From: Chitinophaga terrae (ex Kim and Jung 2007)
GTDB taxonomy: Bacteria; Bacteroidota; Bacteroidia; Chitinophagales; Chitinophagaceae
Length of the DNA: 63,480 nucleotides
NCBI RefSeq assembly: GCF_900107795.1
Contig: NZ_FNRL01000005.1
Location: 1-63,480 of the forward strand
Direction of reading: 5' to 3'
In this document: positions 43,894 through 52,403 of the stretch, piece after piece
Layout: each line of letters opens with the position of its first letter
Numbering within the stretch: position 1 is the stretch's first letter
Position numbers and translations under genes: made by a program
Notes under the pieces: generated by a model
Database searches by the model: none
What the model was told of the DNA's origin: nothing
The model's input: only the letters and a program-made list of their open reading frames with translations

Positions 43894-43915
43894 TGTATTT
43901 GGATTAATTTATTAA

Positions 43916-44533
43916 CTATTTAATTTGATATATCGCATTCAGGTTACCTGCTGTCAAAGGCTGTGCTGTAGGTTCATTGCTCACCAGGAACATAGCTGTT
44001 TCATATTGTTGGTCCATTACTTCCACCCAACCGCATAAACATCTTTTCAGGGGCGTTGTGGCCAGCAACTGCGTGGCGTAGGCGCTCATCAATTCTGCGT
44101 CGAAACGTTCGGATACAAAGAAGGTGTTCTCTCCTTTAAATCCATGCCGGATAGATATTTCGCCCATCACAATGTTAGGCAGCGTATACACGAATAAAGC
44201 GGGACTGGCAAATTCCTTCACCGTCTCAAAATACTTCACATCAGTATCCAGGCTGCTGCTGCGGTTAGATAACAATAACCCTGTTTCTTCCGGCTGAAAT
44301 GCGCTGTTGTCGATATCTTTCAACAACACTTCCGCGGCCAGCCACCCCAGTTTACTCAGGGCGTCCATCTTATGGAACTTCGGGTAGTGACCTGAAAACT
44401 GGTCATACGCTGCGCGAAGAAATGCGTTTAAATCTGCATTTCTATCCTGCTCCCATAACAGTTCACCATTTTTTAACACCTGGTGTTCAGCAATGACGAC
44501 GCTTCCTGTGATATATGCCAACTCGCTATTCAA
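43916..44533 (-). CDS. Degenerate ketosynthase-like fragment (small KS-fold protein)
   Basis: 205 aa, with the layout of the N-terminal half of a ketosynthase: TGLLLSNRSSSLDTD, FVYTLPNIVMGEISIRHG, then TFFVSERFDAELMSAYATQ at the active-site position. The cysteine is replaced (the aligned residue is Glu). No second half follows, so the protein is not a full KS. Small KS-like proteins of this kind are known in Bacteroidota pigment clusters. It may be a scaffold for the KS/CLF pair. It overlaps the halogenase-like gene by 8 bases and is 22 bases before the ACP gene. Confidence 0.7.
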   Translation of the reverse strand: MNSELAYITGSVVIAEHQVLKNGELLWEQDRNADLNAFLRAAYDQFSGHYPKFHKMDALSKLGWLAAEVLLKDIDNSAFQPEETGLLLSNRSSSLDTDVKYFETVKEFASPALFVYTLPNIVMGEISIRHGFKGENTFFVSERFDAELMSAYATQLLATTPLKRCLCGWVEVMDQQYETAMFLVSNEPTAQPLTAGNLNAIYQIK

Positions 44534-45779
44534 TCTCCGACTGCTTTAGTTTTTCTGTTAATTCAATGGTTCTGGCCAGGCGTTTCAACGCGGTATCATG
44601 GTTTTGTACAAACGGATTGCTCATATCCCACACGTAGCCTGCCAATACAGAACATATTTGCCCCTTGATCAACGGGTCCGGGTCTTTTTTAAAGAAGATG
44701 GTGTCTAAAGTTCCTTCGTACCAAGCCATTACATATGAGCGGAATGTATTCACACCCTGCAGGGTTGGCTGCATATATTCTTTCTCCCAGTCTACTTCTT
44801 CTCCTTTCAGTTTCCTGATCACCAGCTTAGCGGCCGTTTGAGCGGAAACACAAGCCAAAGTTACGCCAGAAGAGAAGATCGGGTCTAAAAATTCTGTTAC
44901 ATTTCCTGTCAGCACGAAGCCATCGCCATAGAACTTATCTGTGGTGGCCGACCAGGACTGCAATACCCGTGGTTCAAACACCAGTTCCACATCCCGGAAC
45001 CGCTCCCTTGTATAAGGTTCTGCTTCCAGCAATGCACGGTATTTTTCTTCGTCTGTGCCGGGATACTGTTCAAAAAATTCAGGATCTCCTACAAAACCCA
45101 GGGAAGTTACCCCGGTGGCAAAAGGAATGATCCATATCCAAACCCCTTTCTTATGTACAACCGCGGTGATGCGGTTAGGTTCATCGGCCATGGAGCGGCG
45201 AACATCTTTTGTATGAGCAAACAGCGCTTTACGCGGCTGCAGGTTCGAATTGCGCTCCAGGTTGAACAGGCGCGGGATCACCCGACCGTAGCCGCTTCCG
45301 TCTACAATAAACCGGGCGGCTATCTGGTATTGATTGCCATCCTTATCTACAACGGTTGTAACAGAATCGGAACCGTTAAATTCGATGTTTGTTACCGTAG
45401 TTTCATAACGAACAGGCACACCCATTTTTTCTACCGTATCGGCCAGCGTTTTATCAAAATCGGCGCGGGTAACCTGCCAGGTCCATGTCCAGCCCGGGGT
45501 GAACTGCTCTTTAAAAGTGAAATCGCAAACTGCGTCGCCCTTCACGAATTTAGCGCCGTATTTCTGTTGAAAACCTTTTTCTTTTATAGCGTCAATAAAT
45601 CCTGCTTCTTCCAATGCTTCCATACTACGCGGCAGCAGGCTTTCCCCGATGACAAACCGCGGGAACTGCATTTTTTCAACTACCAATACGTTGTAGCCAG
45701 CCTGGTGAATAATGGAAGCGGCAACTGTTCCCGCAGGACCAGCTCCAATTACTAATACATCTACTTGTTCTGTTTTCAT
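44526..45779 (-). CDS. FAD-dependent halogenase-like monooxygenase
   Basis: 417 aa flavoprotein. The dinucleotide fold GAGPAG (12-17), FPRFVIGESLLP (39-50) and the WIWIIP box (214-219, matching WxWxIP) are the signature of FADH2-dependent halogenases. Lys73 in QQKYGAKF could be the halogen-transferring lysine of phenolic and pyrrole halogenases. The protein could chlorinate or hydroxylate the aryl ring of the pigment; flexirubins with chlorine are known. A non-halogenating oxidase is possible, since the WxWxIP box also occurs in related monooxygenases. No flavin reductase is encoded next to it. Confidence 0.75.
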   Translation of the reverse strand: MKTEQVDVLVIGAGPAGTVAASIIHQAGYNVLVVEKMQFPRFVIGESLLPRSMEALEEAGFIDAIKEKGFQQKYGAKFVKGDAVCDFTFKEQFTPGWTWTWQVTRADFDKTLADTVEKMGVPVRYETTVTNIEFNGSDSVTTVVDKDGNQYQIAARFIVDGSGYGRVIPRLFNLERNSNLQPRKALFAHTKDVRRSMADEPNRITAVVHKKGVWIWIIPFATGVTSLGFVGDPEFFEQYPGTDEEKYRALLEAEPYTRERFRDVELVFEPRVLQSWSATTDKFYGDGFVLTGNVTEFLDPIFSSGVTLACVSAQTAAKLVIRKLKGEEVDWEKEYMQPTLQGVNTFRSYVMAWYEGTLDTIFFKKDPDPLIKGQICSVLAGYVWDMSNPFVQNHDTALKRLARTIELTEKLKQSEIE

Positions 45780-45839
45780 AATAAGGAAGATGATTAAGGA
45801 TTATTGATTTGGGATTTATGTGTTTAAGGCGTTGTTTCA

Positions 45840-45920
45840 CGCAAAGTAGCAAGGGAAGCAAAGGGACATAAGTTTTTCTTAAAATATCTTATGTTTCTTT
45901 GCCTCCTTTCCCTCTTTGCG
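45840..45920. repeat. Imperfect inverted repeat of the CGCAAAG family inside the operon
   Basis: Arms of 33 bases (45840-45872 and 45888-45920) with a few mismatches and a 15-base AT-rich centre. The outer ends carry CGCAAAG and CTTTGCG. The same word pattern recurs at 61863-62188 and near 63374-63480. It sits in the largest gap (146 bases) of the pigment operon, between the halogenase-like and methyltransferase genes. Confidence 0.75.
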
Positions 45921-45925
45921 GGCAA

Positions 45926-47053
45926 CTATTTCTTCTGACATTGTAAGAGCGTATAATTGATTCCCATCTGGTCGTTGGCTGAGATAACCTTCAGGCCTGC
46001 ATCATCGATACATTGCAGGAAATCTTCTGAATGATACATCTGGCTGTTCCCATTGGCCATGGCTGTGAAATAGAGAGATGTCTGCTGTAAACAGAAAGCT
46101 GCTGATTTGAACTGCTGCCTGTCCCAGAATGGTTCCAGGATGTAGATGATGCCATCTTCGTTGAGCGCTTCACGGCAGCGTTTCAGGATAGAAACGATTT
46201 CTGCTTCGGAGAAGCAATCCAGGAACTGGCTCATCCAGATAGCGTCGAACCCTGCAGGGAAAGGTATTTCCTCGTGCAGGATGTTGGCGATGTGGAAGTT
46301 CACGCGGTGATCTACTCCTGCATCTTTCAGTTTCTGCTGGGCAATATTGGCTTGCCCGGGCAGGTCGAAGATCGTGATCTCCACATCCGGGTCTTTGGCC
46401 GTGCAGGCCAGCGCCCATTTCCCGGTGTTTCCACCTATATCCAGCAATTTCTTCGGCTTCTTTTCGAAAACGATATCCAGGGCTGCCGGCGTGGCAAGAT
46501 CTGAATAATAGTGATCGAAATCGAACCAGCTTTTGCCTATTTCAGGAGGGAGTAAAGACAAACCGGGATAAATTGTATCCCAAGGGCCCAGTTCTTTCAG
46601 GCCGGCGGGTTTGCCTTCTCTCAGGCTTTCCTGCAGGTGATTCATCCCTTTATAACAGATATCCTGGGAGAAATCCATGTTTATACGGGTAAGTCTGTCA
46701 TGTAAAATAAAGTAACCGGTTTTTGTCAGCGTATAACGTTTGTTGTTCACAATGATCAGCTCCATTCCCAAGCCAGCTTCCAGCAATACCCTGACGGCAT
46801 AACGACTTAACTTGGTCTGTTCCATTATTTCTTCGATCGTAATACCGGTGGAACGGCTGTTGCTGACAGCGGTGAGAATGCCCATATCGCGCAATGCCCT
46901 TGTTGCCTGGAACGCTATTGGAGCAAATGCCAGTCGTAATGCCGCTTCCTGTGCTTCCAGCGCTGTTTTAGTTTCTTTATTAAACACGAGACTCGAAAAT
47001 TTATACTGTATAAAATTATAATCTGGTAAATACCATGGCTGCGTTGCAACCAC
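45926..47053 (-). CDS. SAM-dependent O-methyltransferase
   Basis: 375 aa. The first half (ALRDMGILTAV ... GITIEEIMEQTKLSRYAVRV) is a winged-helix dimerisation domain like that of hydroxyneurosporene/acetylserotonin-type methyltransferases. The second half has the Rossmann fold (LLDIGGNTGKWAL) and FDLPGQANIA. These enzymes methylate hydroxyl groups of aromatic compounds, so the 4-hydroxyl or a ring position of the polyene is the likely substrate. The start is a GTG at 47053, inside the upstream KS gene (38-base overlap). No nearer ATG is available before about residue 59. Confidence 0.8.
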   Translation of the reverse strand: MVATQPWYLPDYNFIQYKFSSLVFNKETKTALEAQEAALRLAFAPIAFQATRALRDMGILTAVSNSRSTGITIEEIMEQTKLSRYAVRVLLEAGLGMELIIVNNKRYTLTKTGYFILHDRLTRINMDFSQDICYKGMNHLQESLREGKPAGLKELGPWDTIYPGLSLLPPEIGKSWFDFDHYYSDLATPAALDIVFEKKPKKLLDIGGNTGKWALACTAKDPDVEITIFDLPGQANIAQQKLKDAGVDHRVNFHIANILHEEIPFPAGFDAIWMSQFLDCFSEAEIVSILKRCREALNEDGIIYILEPFWDRQQFKSAAFCLQQTSLYFTAMANGNSQMYHSEDFLQCIDDAGLKVISANDQMGINYTLLQCQKK

Positions 47054-48152
47054 CGAAACCAGAAACTGTTTTTAAAAAGTGATTTACTTTATGGTGTTGC
47101 AACTCGTTAGATACCCTGACCGGCATAGTAACGCCCAGGGTTTCAAATCCTTTCGTTGGCAATATTACTCCTTCACTTGCTGCCTGCATGCTTACTATAG
47201 CTTCTATCAACCCTGCAGCGCCAAGGGTATGCCCGTAATAGCCTTTCAGGCTGTTCACGGGCGTTTCTGCCAGTCCTGCATGGTGTAATGCTTTGGCTTC
47301 CATTTCGTCGTTATACAGGGTAGCAGTACCATGCGCAGAAACAAAGCCGATATTGGCAGGAGTTAACCCGCTTCCTTCGATCGCCAGTTTCATAACGGCA
47401 GCCAATTCCTGTCCTGTACGGGAAGGCCCGGATATATGATTGGCATCGTTGCTGATGCCTCCATTTCCCAATAAGAATTTTGCGCCTACCGGCCGGTTGC
47501 TTAAGATCACCGTAGCTGCACCTTCGCCCAATGTAACACCGGAACGGTTGGCATCAAAGGGCTGGCAAGGTTGTGCGCTTACTGCCTGGAACGACTGGAA
47601 ACCTGATAATACGAAGCGGGTAAAGGCGTCGGCGCCTGTTACCACCACTTTATCATATTTCCCTGAAGCAATCAGCCGGCTTCCGGTTAAAATGGCCACC
47701 AAACCGGAAATACAGGCGCTGCTGATCACAATTGGTTCATTGGCGGCTTTGAAGTAAGCGCCAATTTTTTTCGCCGTGTGGAACAGTTGCATTTCCTGTA
47801 AAGGCAAAGCGCCTGTTGTGTGTTGTTCCAGCAGCTCGATATTTCCTTTGGTAGTAGATACTATAAACCCGGTACGCGGGTCGGACAGGCTGCAACCGGT
47901 ATCTTTCAGAACGGCTGCCACAGAGGCGATCACCATTTTCTCGAAACGGGTGTAGCCGGCCAGTTTATAGGTCTCCGTATAGTTCTCCAGTTGGCCCGGG
48001 GCCATAATGGAACCGTAAAAAGGAGCGTCCGCAAACGTTGTGTTCTCGTGTTTTGCGATCCCGCTATTACCAAGTAATACCTGATCGAAGTTTTCGCGGG
48101 TAGTACTGCCTAATGGACTTACAATATTATCTGCTACTACAAACACTTGCAT
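47016..48152 (-). CDS. Beta-ketoacyl-ACP synthase (active), second KS
   Basis: 378 aa with Cys147 in SSACISG, His274 in SAHGTAT, Lys303 and His308 in KGYYGH, thus a catalytic KAS. It is more distant from the KS at 42437 and has no obvious CLF neighbour, so it may work at another step, for example starter condensation. Upstream lies the thioesterase gene (10 bases), and the methyltransferase start lies within its end. Confidence 0.83.
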   Translation of the reverse strand: MQVFVVADNIVSPLGSTTRENFDQVLLGNSGIAKHENTTFADAPFYGSIMAPGQLENYTETYKLAGYTRFEKMVIASVAAVLKDTGCSLSDPRTGFIVSTTKGNIELLEQHTTGALPLQEMQLFHTAKKIGAYFKAANEPIVISSACISGLVAILTGSRLIASGKYDKVVVTGADAFTRFVLSGFQSFQAVSAQPCQPFDANRSGVTLGEGAATVILSNRPVGAKFLLGNGGISNDANHISGPSRTGQELAAVMKLAIEGSGLTPANIGFVSAHGTATLYNDEMEAKALHHAGLAETPVNSLKGYYGHTLGAAGLIEAIVSMQAASEGVILPTKGFETLGVTMPVRVSNELQHHKVNHFLKTVSGFGGCNAAMVFTRL

Positions 48153-48162
48153 ATTATCTCCC

Positions 48163-48582
48163 TTATATCAATCCATGACGTTTTTTCCACTCGGTGAAAA
48201 ATGCAGGGGTGATCAATTGGAGCGTATTGGTTTCTTTGTCCAGGAATACCTGGACGGAAGAACCTTTTGCCACAATTTCGCCGCTTGCAGGATTAGTGAG
48301 TGTATATTCAAACCTGATCTTTGCCGCCAGGTCGTCGATAAACTTTGTTTCTACCACTACTTTATCACCATAGCGTAAAGATCGTTTGTAATCGCACTGA
48401 ATATTTACCACCGGCACTGTATATCCTTCCGCGAAAATATCGAGGTATCGTAACCCATACTTTTCTCCAAAAGCTTCTCTTCCATCTTCGAAATACCGCA
48501 CATAATGCCCGTGCCATACTATTCCCAACGGATCCGCTTCATTAAATCTTATTAGTATTTCCGTGCGTGCTGTAATCGACAT
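48163..48582 (-). CDS. 4HBT-type acyl thioesterase (YbgC-like)
   Basis: 139 aa hotdog protein. The start RFNEADPLGIVWHGHYVRYFEDGR has the family's catalytic aspartate (Asp17) and conserved HGHY. It would hydrolyse acyl-CoA or acyl-ACP thioesters, either releasing the finished polyene or clearing misprimed intermediates. It sits ten bases from the following KS gene. Confidence 0.82.
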   Translation of the reverse strand: MSITARTEILIRFNEADPLGIVWHGHYVRYFEDGREAFGEKYGLRYLDIFAEGYTVPVVNIQCDYKRSLRYGDKVVVETKFIDDLAAKIRFEYTLTNPASGEIVAKGSSVQVFLDKETNTLQLITPAFFTEWKKRHGLI

Positions 48583-48611
48583 GCTATATACTTTTCAGGC
48601 TTGCCAATGGG

Positions 48612-49361
48612 TTAGCCTTTCTTTTTAGGTTGTTTCTTTTCTTTTGTTGCTACGCCGGTTTTAGCGTCTTTCTTGGATGCTGGCGCAGGCGCTGCCGGTT
48701 TTTCTTCTTCCGGATCTGTAGCGTTGGAATATTTTTCCTGGAATTTCCTGTAATCAGAATCGAAATCATCCATCACCTTACGCACAGGCACTACCCAATA
48801 GTTGCGAAAACCGAATGCCATAGCAGTTTTCCCGGTCATTCTTTCTGTCATCAAAACATTTTTTCTACCCATGTCAACGATGGTAACATACATAGATGCC
48901 TGTTTTTCTGTTTTATTCAGCGCTTCCATGAAGAAGAGGATACCGATGCCGCGTTTGCCGTTAAAATCGTAAGATTTTACCAGGCGTTTAATATCATCTG
49001 CAGTCAGGCGATTGAAGTCAGCGCTGTTATCAGATTTGAAATTGTCTTTATTGACAGTTTCGTTGCGCTTATTAACAATGCTCAGATCTGTGGTGTAATT
49101 GCTGTGATGGAAAGCATCCGCCAGGTCGTATTTTTTAGGTTCGTTCACTATTACCTGGTTGATGCCTGCAAACTGGCGCGGAACAATGTCGTCCACATTT
49201 GCACCTGCATCCCCGATGAGGCGGGTTTGAGTAAAATCGATACCTAACCAGGTAAAGGAAGAATCTTTGTTATCCAGGAAATTCTTCAGAGTCTGGGCAT
49301 TGGCATTAATGGCAAAAAAACATACCATCAGCGGAAGTACGATAAATGACCTGTAGTTCAT
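48612..49361 (-). CDS. Secreted protein of unknown function in the pigment cluster
   Basis: 249 aa. A clear signal peptide (LMVCFFAINANAQ, cleavage near 23) leads to a region of about 175 residues (FLDNKDSSFTWLGIDFTQTR ... KRGIGILFFMEALNKTEKQA) and a low-complexity lysine/alanine/proline tail. No family recognised. The position next to the hotdog gene (5 bases) suggests a periplasmic partner of product transport. The charged tail could contact the outer membrane or a carrier, which is speculative. Confidence 0.55.
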   Translation of the reverse strand: MNYRSFIVLPLMVCFFAINANAQTLKNFLDNKDSSFTWLGIDFTQTRLIGDAGANVDDIVPRQFAGINQVIVNEPKKYDLADAFHHSNYTTDLSIVNKRNETVNKDNFKSDNSADFNRLTADDIKRLVKSYDFNGKRGIGILFFMEALNKTEKQASMYVTIVDMGRKNVLMTERMTGKTAMAFGFRNYWVVPVRKVMDDFDSDYRKFQEKYSNATDPEEEKPAAPAPASKKDAKTGVATKEKKQPKKKG

Positions 49362-49366
49362 AAAGA

Positions 49367-49798
49367 TTATAATTGGGGGTTTGCGAATATTTTCATTTCA
49401 CATTGCGCCATCAGTTTCCCGTCCAGCGTCACTTTTCCTACAACCATAGTGGCGTTGAAAACGGTTCCTCCGATCTCGGTGGTCGTTTCTATATCAGCTC
49501 CGGCAGGAGGCAATTCGAATATTTCCAGGTCTTTTACCGCCCCGATAAACCCCAGTGGCACCGGTTGGTTTTCTTGTCTTGCTATATAACCGATCCGGGC
49601 GGCCGCTGTTTGTGCAATATTTTCCATCAGCCCCGGAGCAGCCAGTTTTCCATCTTCCACGAAAATATTATCGGCAGCTATATGAAAGCCGGTACGGATT
49701 ACAGGGCCATCAACGGCCTTGATACCGTCTATCATTACGATAGGCGGGCGCTGAGGAATGTATGCGGTTATATCGTCTGAATGAATAAACATCTGCAC
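49367..49798 (-). CDS. FabZ-like hotdog dehydratase, Glu half-site
   Basis: 143 aa single hotdog. PQRPPIVMID and GLMENIAQTAAARIG with Glu59 mark the second half of a FabZ-type site, but the HF-PxxP histidine is absent (NIFVEDGKLAAPG). Its complement is the protein at 38990-39352, which has the histidine but not the acid. Together they fit an ApeI/ApeP-like heterodimer. The gene begins 68 bases after the acyltransferase gene. Confidence 0.78.
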   Translation of the reverse strand: MQMFIHSDDITAYIPQRPPIVMIDGIKAVDGPVIRTGFHIAADNIFVEDGKLAAPGLMENIAQTAAARIGYIARQENQPVPLGFIGAVKDLEIFELPPAGADIETTTEIGGTVFNATMVVGKVTLDGKLMAQCEMKIFANPQL

Positions 49799-49866
49799 AA
49801 ATTATTAATAATATGTAACACGAAATAAAAAGAATTATACGAAAAAATTGACAGTATAAACACGTA

Positions 49867-50742
49867 TTATTCCCAAAAGTCGTAATAATTGAACCATTGG
49901 ATGGGATACCTGTGTATTTTCTGCTCTATTTCGTACACAAAATCGTTGAGCGCCGTGGTAACGCCCTGGTTTTTCCGGCCATGATATTCCCTTGGCTGGG
50001 TGGCAAAGAAATGGTAATGGGTAGACGTTTCCTTGAAAGCAAAAACCACTGAAACGGGTACCCTGAAGGTAGCTGCCAGCAGGAACGGCCCAACGGGGAA
50101 ACGGGCATCCTGGCCCAAAAAGGGAACAGTTGCTGTTTTATTCCCGGGTAGAAAACGGTCCGCATGCATACATACCAGCTCCTGTTTGTTCAGGGCCTCA
50201 TTGATAGCGTAGATATGCGACAGGTCATCCTTGATCACAATAATGTTCATATTGCGGTCGCCGGTCACCCCCGACAGGTATTCTTTGATTCGCTGGTGTT
50301 CACCGTCGAACATGACAATATTCACCCTGGTTTGCAGGCGTTTGAACAGGTGCCCGGCCACTTCCCAGTTGCCCAGGTGCGCGCTCAGGAGGATGCCGCC
50401 CTTGCCCCCGGCTACCATTTCCCTGAGGAAATGCTCGCCTTCAAATTCAAAGGTGAAATTACCTGACAGGTCAGCCATCACCGCTATCTTGTCGATCAGC
50501 GTCTGGCCGAAGATATAATAGTTGCGATACAGGCTTATTAAGGCTTTCCGGCGGCTAAAGCCGATTTTTGTCCGGAAATAATAATAGATAGGTTTGGAAG
50601 AACTCCAGGAAAATACGAAGTAGTAGAACGCCACAAATCTCAGTAACAGATATGCAGGCTTTACTCCTCCGTGTTTGAGCAGGAAAACAAAACAGCTATA
50701 TCCAAACTTACTTCCCTTCGATTTTCCTTGCCAGGATGGCAT
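49867..50742 (-). CDS. LpxL-like acyltransferase
   Basis: 291 aa. The HX4E motif of the lauroyl/myristoyl-transferase family is intact (HLGNWE, His122 and Glu127), with a hydrophobic N-terminal stretch (residues 15-47). Family members use acyl-ACP as donor on lipid acceptors. In an ape cluster such a protein could move the aryl polyene from ACP to a lipid anchor. A housekeeping lipid-A enzyme would be expected outside an operon. The gene abuts the ACP at 50742 (1-base overlap). Confidence 0.8.
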   Translation of the reverse strand: MPSWQGKSKGSKFGYSCFVFLLKHGGVKPAYLLLRFVAFYYFVFSWSSSKPIYYYFRTKIGFSRRKALISLYRNYYIFGQTLIDKIAVMADLSGNFTFEFEGEHFLREMVAGGKGGILLSAHLGNWEVAGHLFKRLQTRVNIVMFDGEHQRIKEYLSGVTGDRNMNIIVIKDDLSHIYAINEALNKQELVCMHADRFLPGNKTATVPFLGQDARFPVGPFLLAATFRVPVSVVFAFKETSTHYHFFATQPREYHGRKNQGVTTALNDFVYEIEQKIHRYPIQWFNYYDFWE

Positions 50743-50999
50743 TACACCAGTTCTTTTTGTTGTACACGATTAGCTACATAATCATAGAAATCCTGGAAGG
50801 TAACAATAGCCTGGAAATCTTCGGGGTTCACTTTAAATCCGAAATTGTCTTCGATGACTACTACCATGTCGATGTAATCCAGACTATCCAGATCCAGCGT
50901 GGATTTCATGTTTGCTTCAGGTGTGATCGATTCGGGGTTTGCTTCAAACTCCTCTACCAGAAACTTATTTGTGACAGCGATAATTGTATTGATATCCAT
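50742..50999 (-). CDS. Acyl carrier protein 2 of the pigment cluster
   Basis: 85 aa with the DSL-type site LDLDSLDYIDM (Ser39). The sequence is more acidic than ACP 1 (about 22 acidic residues) and belongs to the group close to classical fatty-acid/polyketide ACPs. It lies between the LpxL-like and FabF-like genes and could be the elongation carrier, while ACP 1 serves the KS/CLF pair. That division is inference. Confidence 0.88.
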   Translation of the reverse strand: MDINTIIAVTNKFLVEEFEANPESITPEANMKSTLDLDSLDYIDMVVVIEDNFGFKVNPEDFQAIVTFQDFYDYVANRVQQKELV

Positions 51000-51103
51000 A
51001 AAAGTGTGTAAATCAGATATAGGTCTGGTTAATAAAAATAATTAGTGAACGTCTTTCTTTGGTCTTGCCAATCCTTATCTGGGGGTCAAAGTTAAAAAAT
51101 TAT

Positions 51104-52330
51104 TTACTTCCCGTTCCATCCTCTGACAATAAGAGAAGAGTTGGTACCTCCAAAGCCGAAGGAGTTCGACAAAAATACATTAAAATTTTTGTTAATCGTA
51201 CTGGTAACAATGTTAAGCTTGGCGCTGTCCTCATCCGGGTTCTGCAGGTTGATGTTCGGCGCAATAAAGCCATTCTGCAACATGATCATAGAATACACTA
51301 TTTCACTGGCTCCAGCCATCCAGCATTCATGCCCGGTCATTGATTTCGTTGAACTTACGTATGGTTTTGTTGCTCCAAACACTTCGTGTATCGCCTTTGC
51401 TTCGCTGGCATCACCCGCCACCGTAGACGTGGCATGGGCATTTATATATTCAATATCCCCCGGTTGCAATCCCGCATCTTTCAATGCGATCTGGAGAGAT
51501 CTTACAGGGCCGTCGACGGTTGGATTGGAAATATGCGCTCCGTTGGAAGAGAAACCATATCCTAATACTTCTCCTAAAATTGTGGCTCCCCTGCGCTGGG
51601 CAGATTCCAGGCTTTCCAGGATCACAGTTGCAGCTCCCCCGCTGGGCACCAGCCCGTCCCTATCCTTATCGAAAGGCCGGGAAGCCCTGGTGGGGTCATT
51701 TTCCCTGACAGAGAATGCGGCAATTGCATCGAAATTGCCCATAGAATAAACATTTACCTCCTGGGCCCCGCCACAAATGACTGCATCCTGCATCCCGTTC
51801 CGGATAAACATATATCCTAAACCGATAGCATGCGAGCCGCTTGCGCAGGCCGCGCTCACGGTAAAGTTCACTCCCCTCAGTTTAAAAATAGTGGCCAGGT
51901 TCATGTTTACGGTAGAATTCATAGTCTGGAAAACAGATCCTGACCCTACCAGCATGGTGTCCTTTTTGGCCCTCATGATATCGTTGGCTTCCACTGTAGG
52001 CTTGGCACAACTATCATTCCCGTATAATAAGCCAACCGGCATACTGTCAATATACTCCGGCGTCATATTCGCCTGGGCTAACGCTTCACGGGTAGCCATA
52101 TATGCAAACTCGGCCTGTTCAGGCATCATCAGCCTGGAACGCCTGTCTAACAATCCTTTGAGTTCCGGGCGCTGTACAAAGCCTGTCAATCCAGACCTGT
52201 AGCCAAACTCCTTCCGCTCAGGATCCAGCACAATCCCGGATTTTCCCTGGTATAACGAATCCTTCACCTCCTGCATGTTACTGCCTATACAGGAATAAAT
52301 ACCCATGCCAGTGATCACTACTCTATTCAT
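51104..52330 (-). CDS. Beta-ketoacyl-ACP synthase, FabF-type, third active KS
   Basis: 408 aa with Cys162 in SAACASG, His299 in NAHATST, Lys329 and His334 in KSMTGH. The usual KAS II length and full active site indicate a condensing enzyme. In ape clusters a third KS (ApeR) forms part of the set; its exact step is not settled. A gap of 104 bases precedes the ACP gene, and 73 bases separate it from the reductase gene. Confidence 0.88.
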   Translation of the reverse strand: MNRVVITGMGIYSCIGSNMQEVKDSLYQGKSGIVLDPERKEFGYRSGLTGFVQRPELKGLLDRRSRLMMPEQAEFAYMATREALAQANMTPEYIDSMPVGLLYGNDSCAKPTVEANDIMRAKKDTMLVGSGSVFQTMNSTVNMNLATIFKLRGVNFTVSAACASGSHAIGLGYMFIRNGMQDAVICGGAQEVNVYSMGNFDAIAAFSVRENDPTRASRPFDKDRDGLVPSGGAATVILESLESAQRRGATILGEVLGYGFSSNGAHISNPTVDGPVRSLQIALKDAGLQPGDIEYINAHATSTVAGDASEAKAIHEVFGATKPYVSSTKSMTGHECWMAGASEIVYSMIMLQNGFIAPNINLQNPDEDSAKLNIVTSTINKNFNVFLSNSFGFGGTNSSLIVRGWNGK

Positions 52331-52403
52331 AAACAGTTAGCTTTTCGGCGCTCTGCTAAGCTCACCAAAATTTGCGTAATTCTACAGCGTTAAATATTAT
52401 TTA

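Noticed and set aside
46170..46418. Minus-strand 82-codon frame in the methyltransferase gene
   Set aside because: Shadow of the methyltransferase frame with no coding features of its own.
49867..50742. Housekeeping lipid-A acyltransferase
   Set aside because: It sits inside the pigment operon with 1-base coupling to an ACP gene; an aryl-polyene role is more likely.
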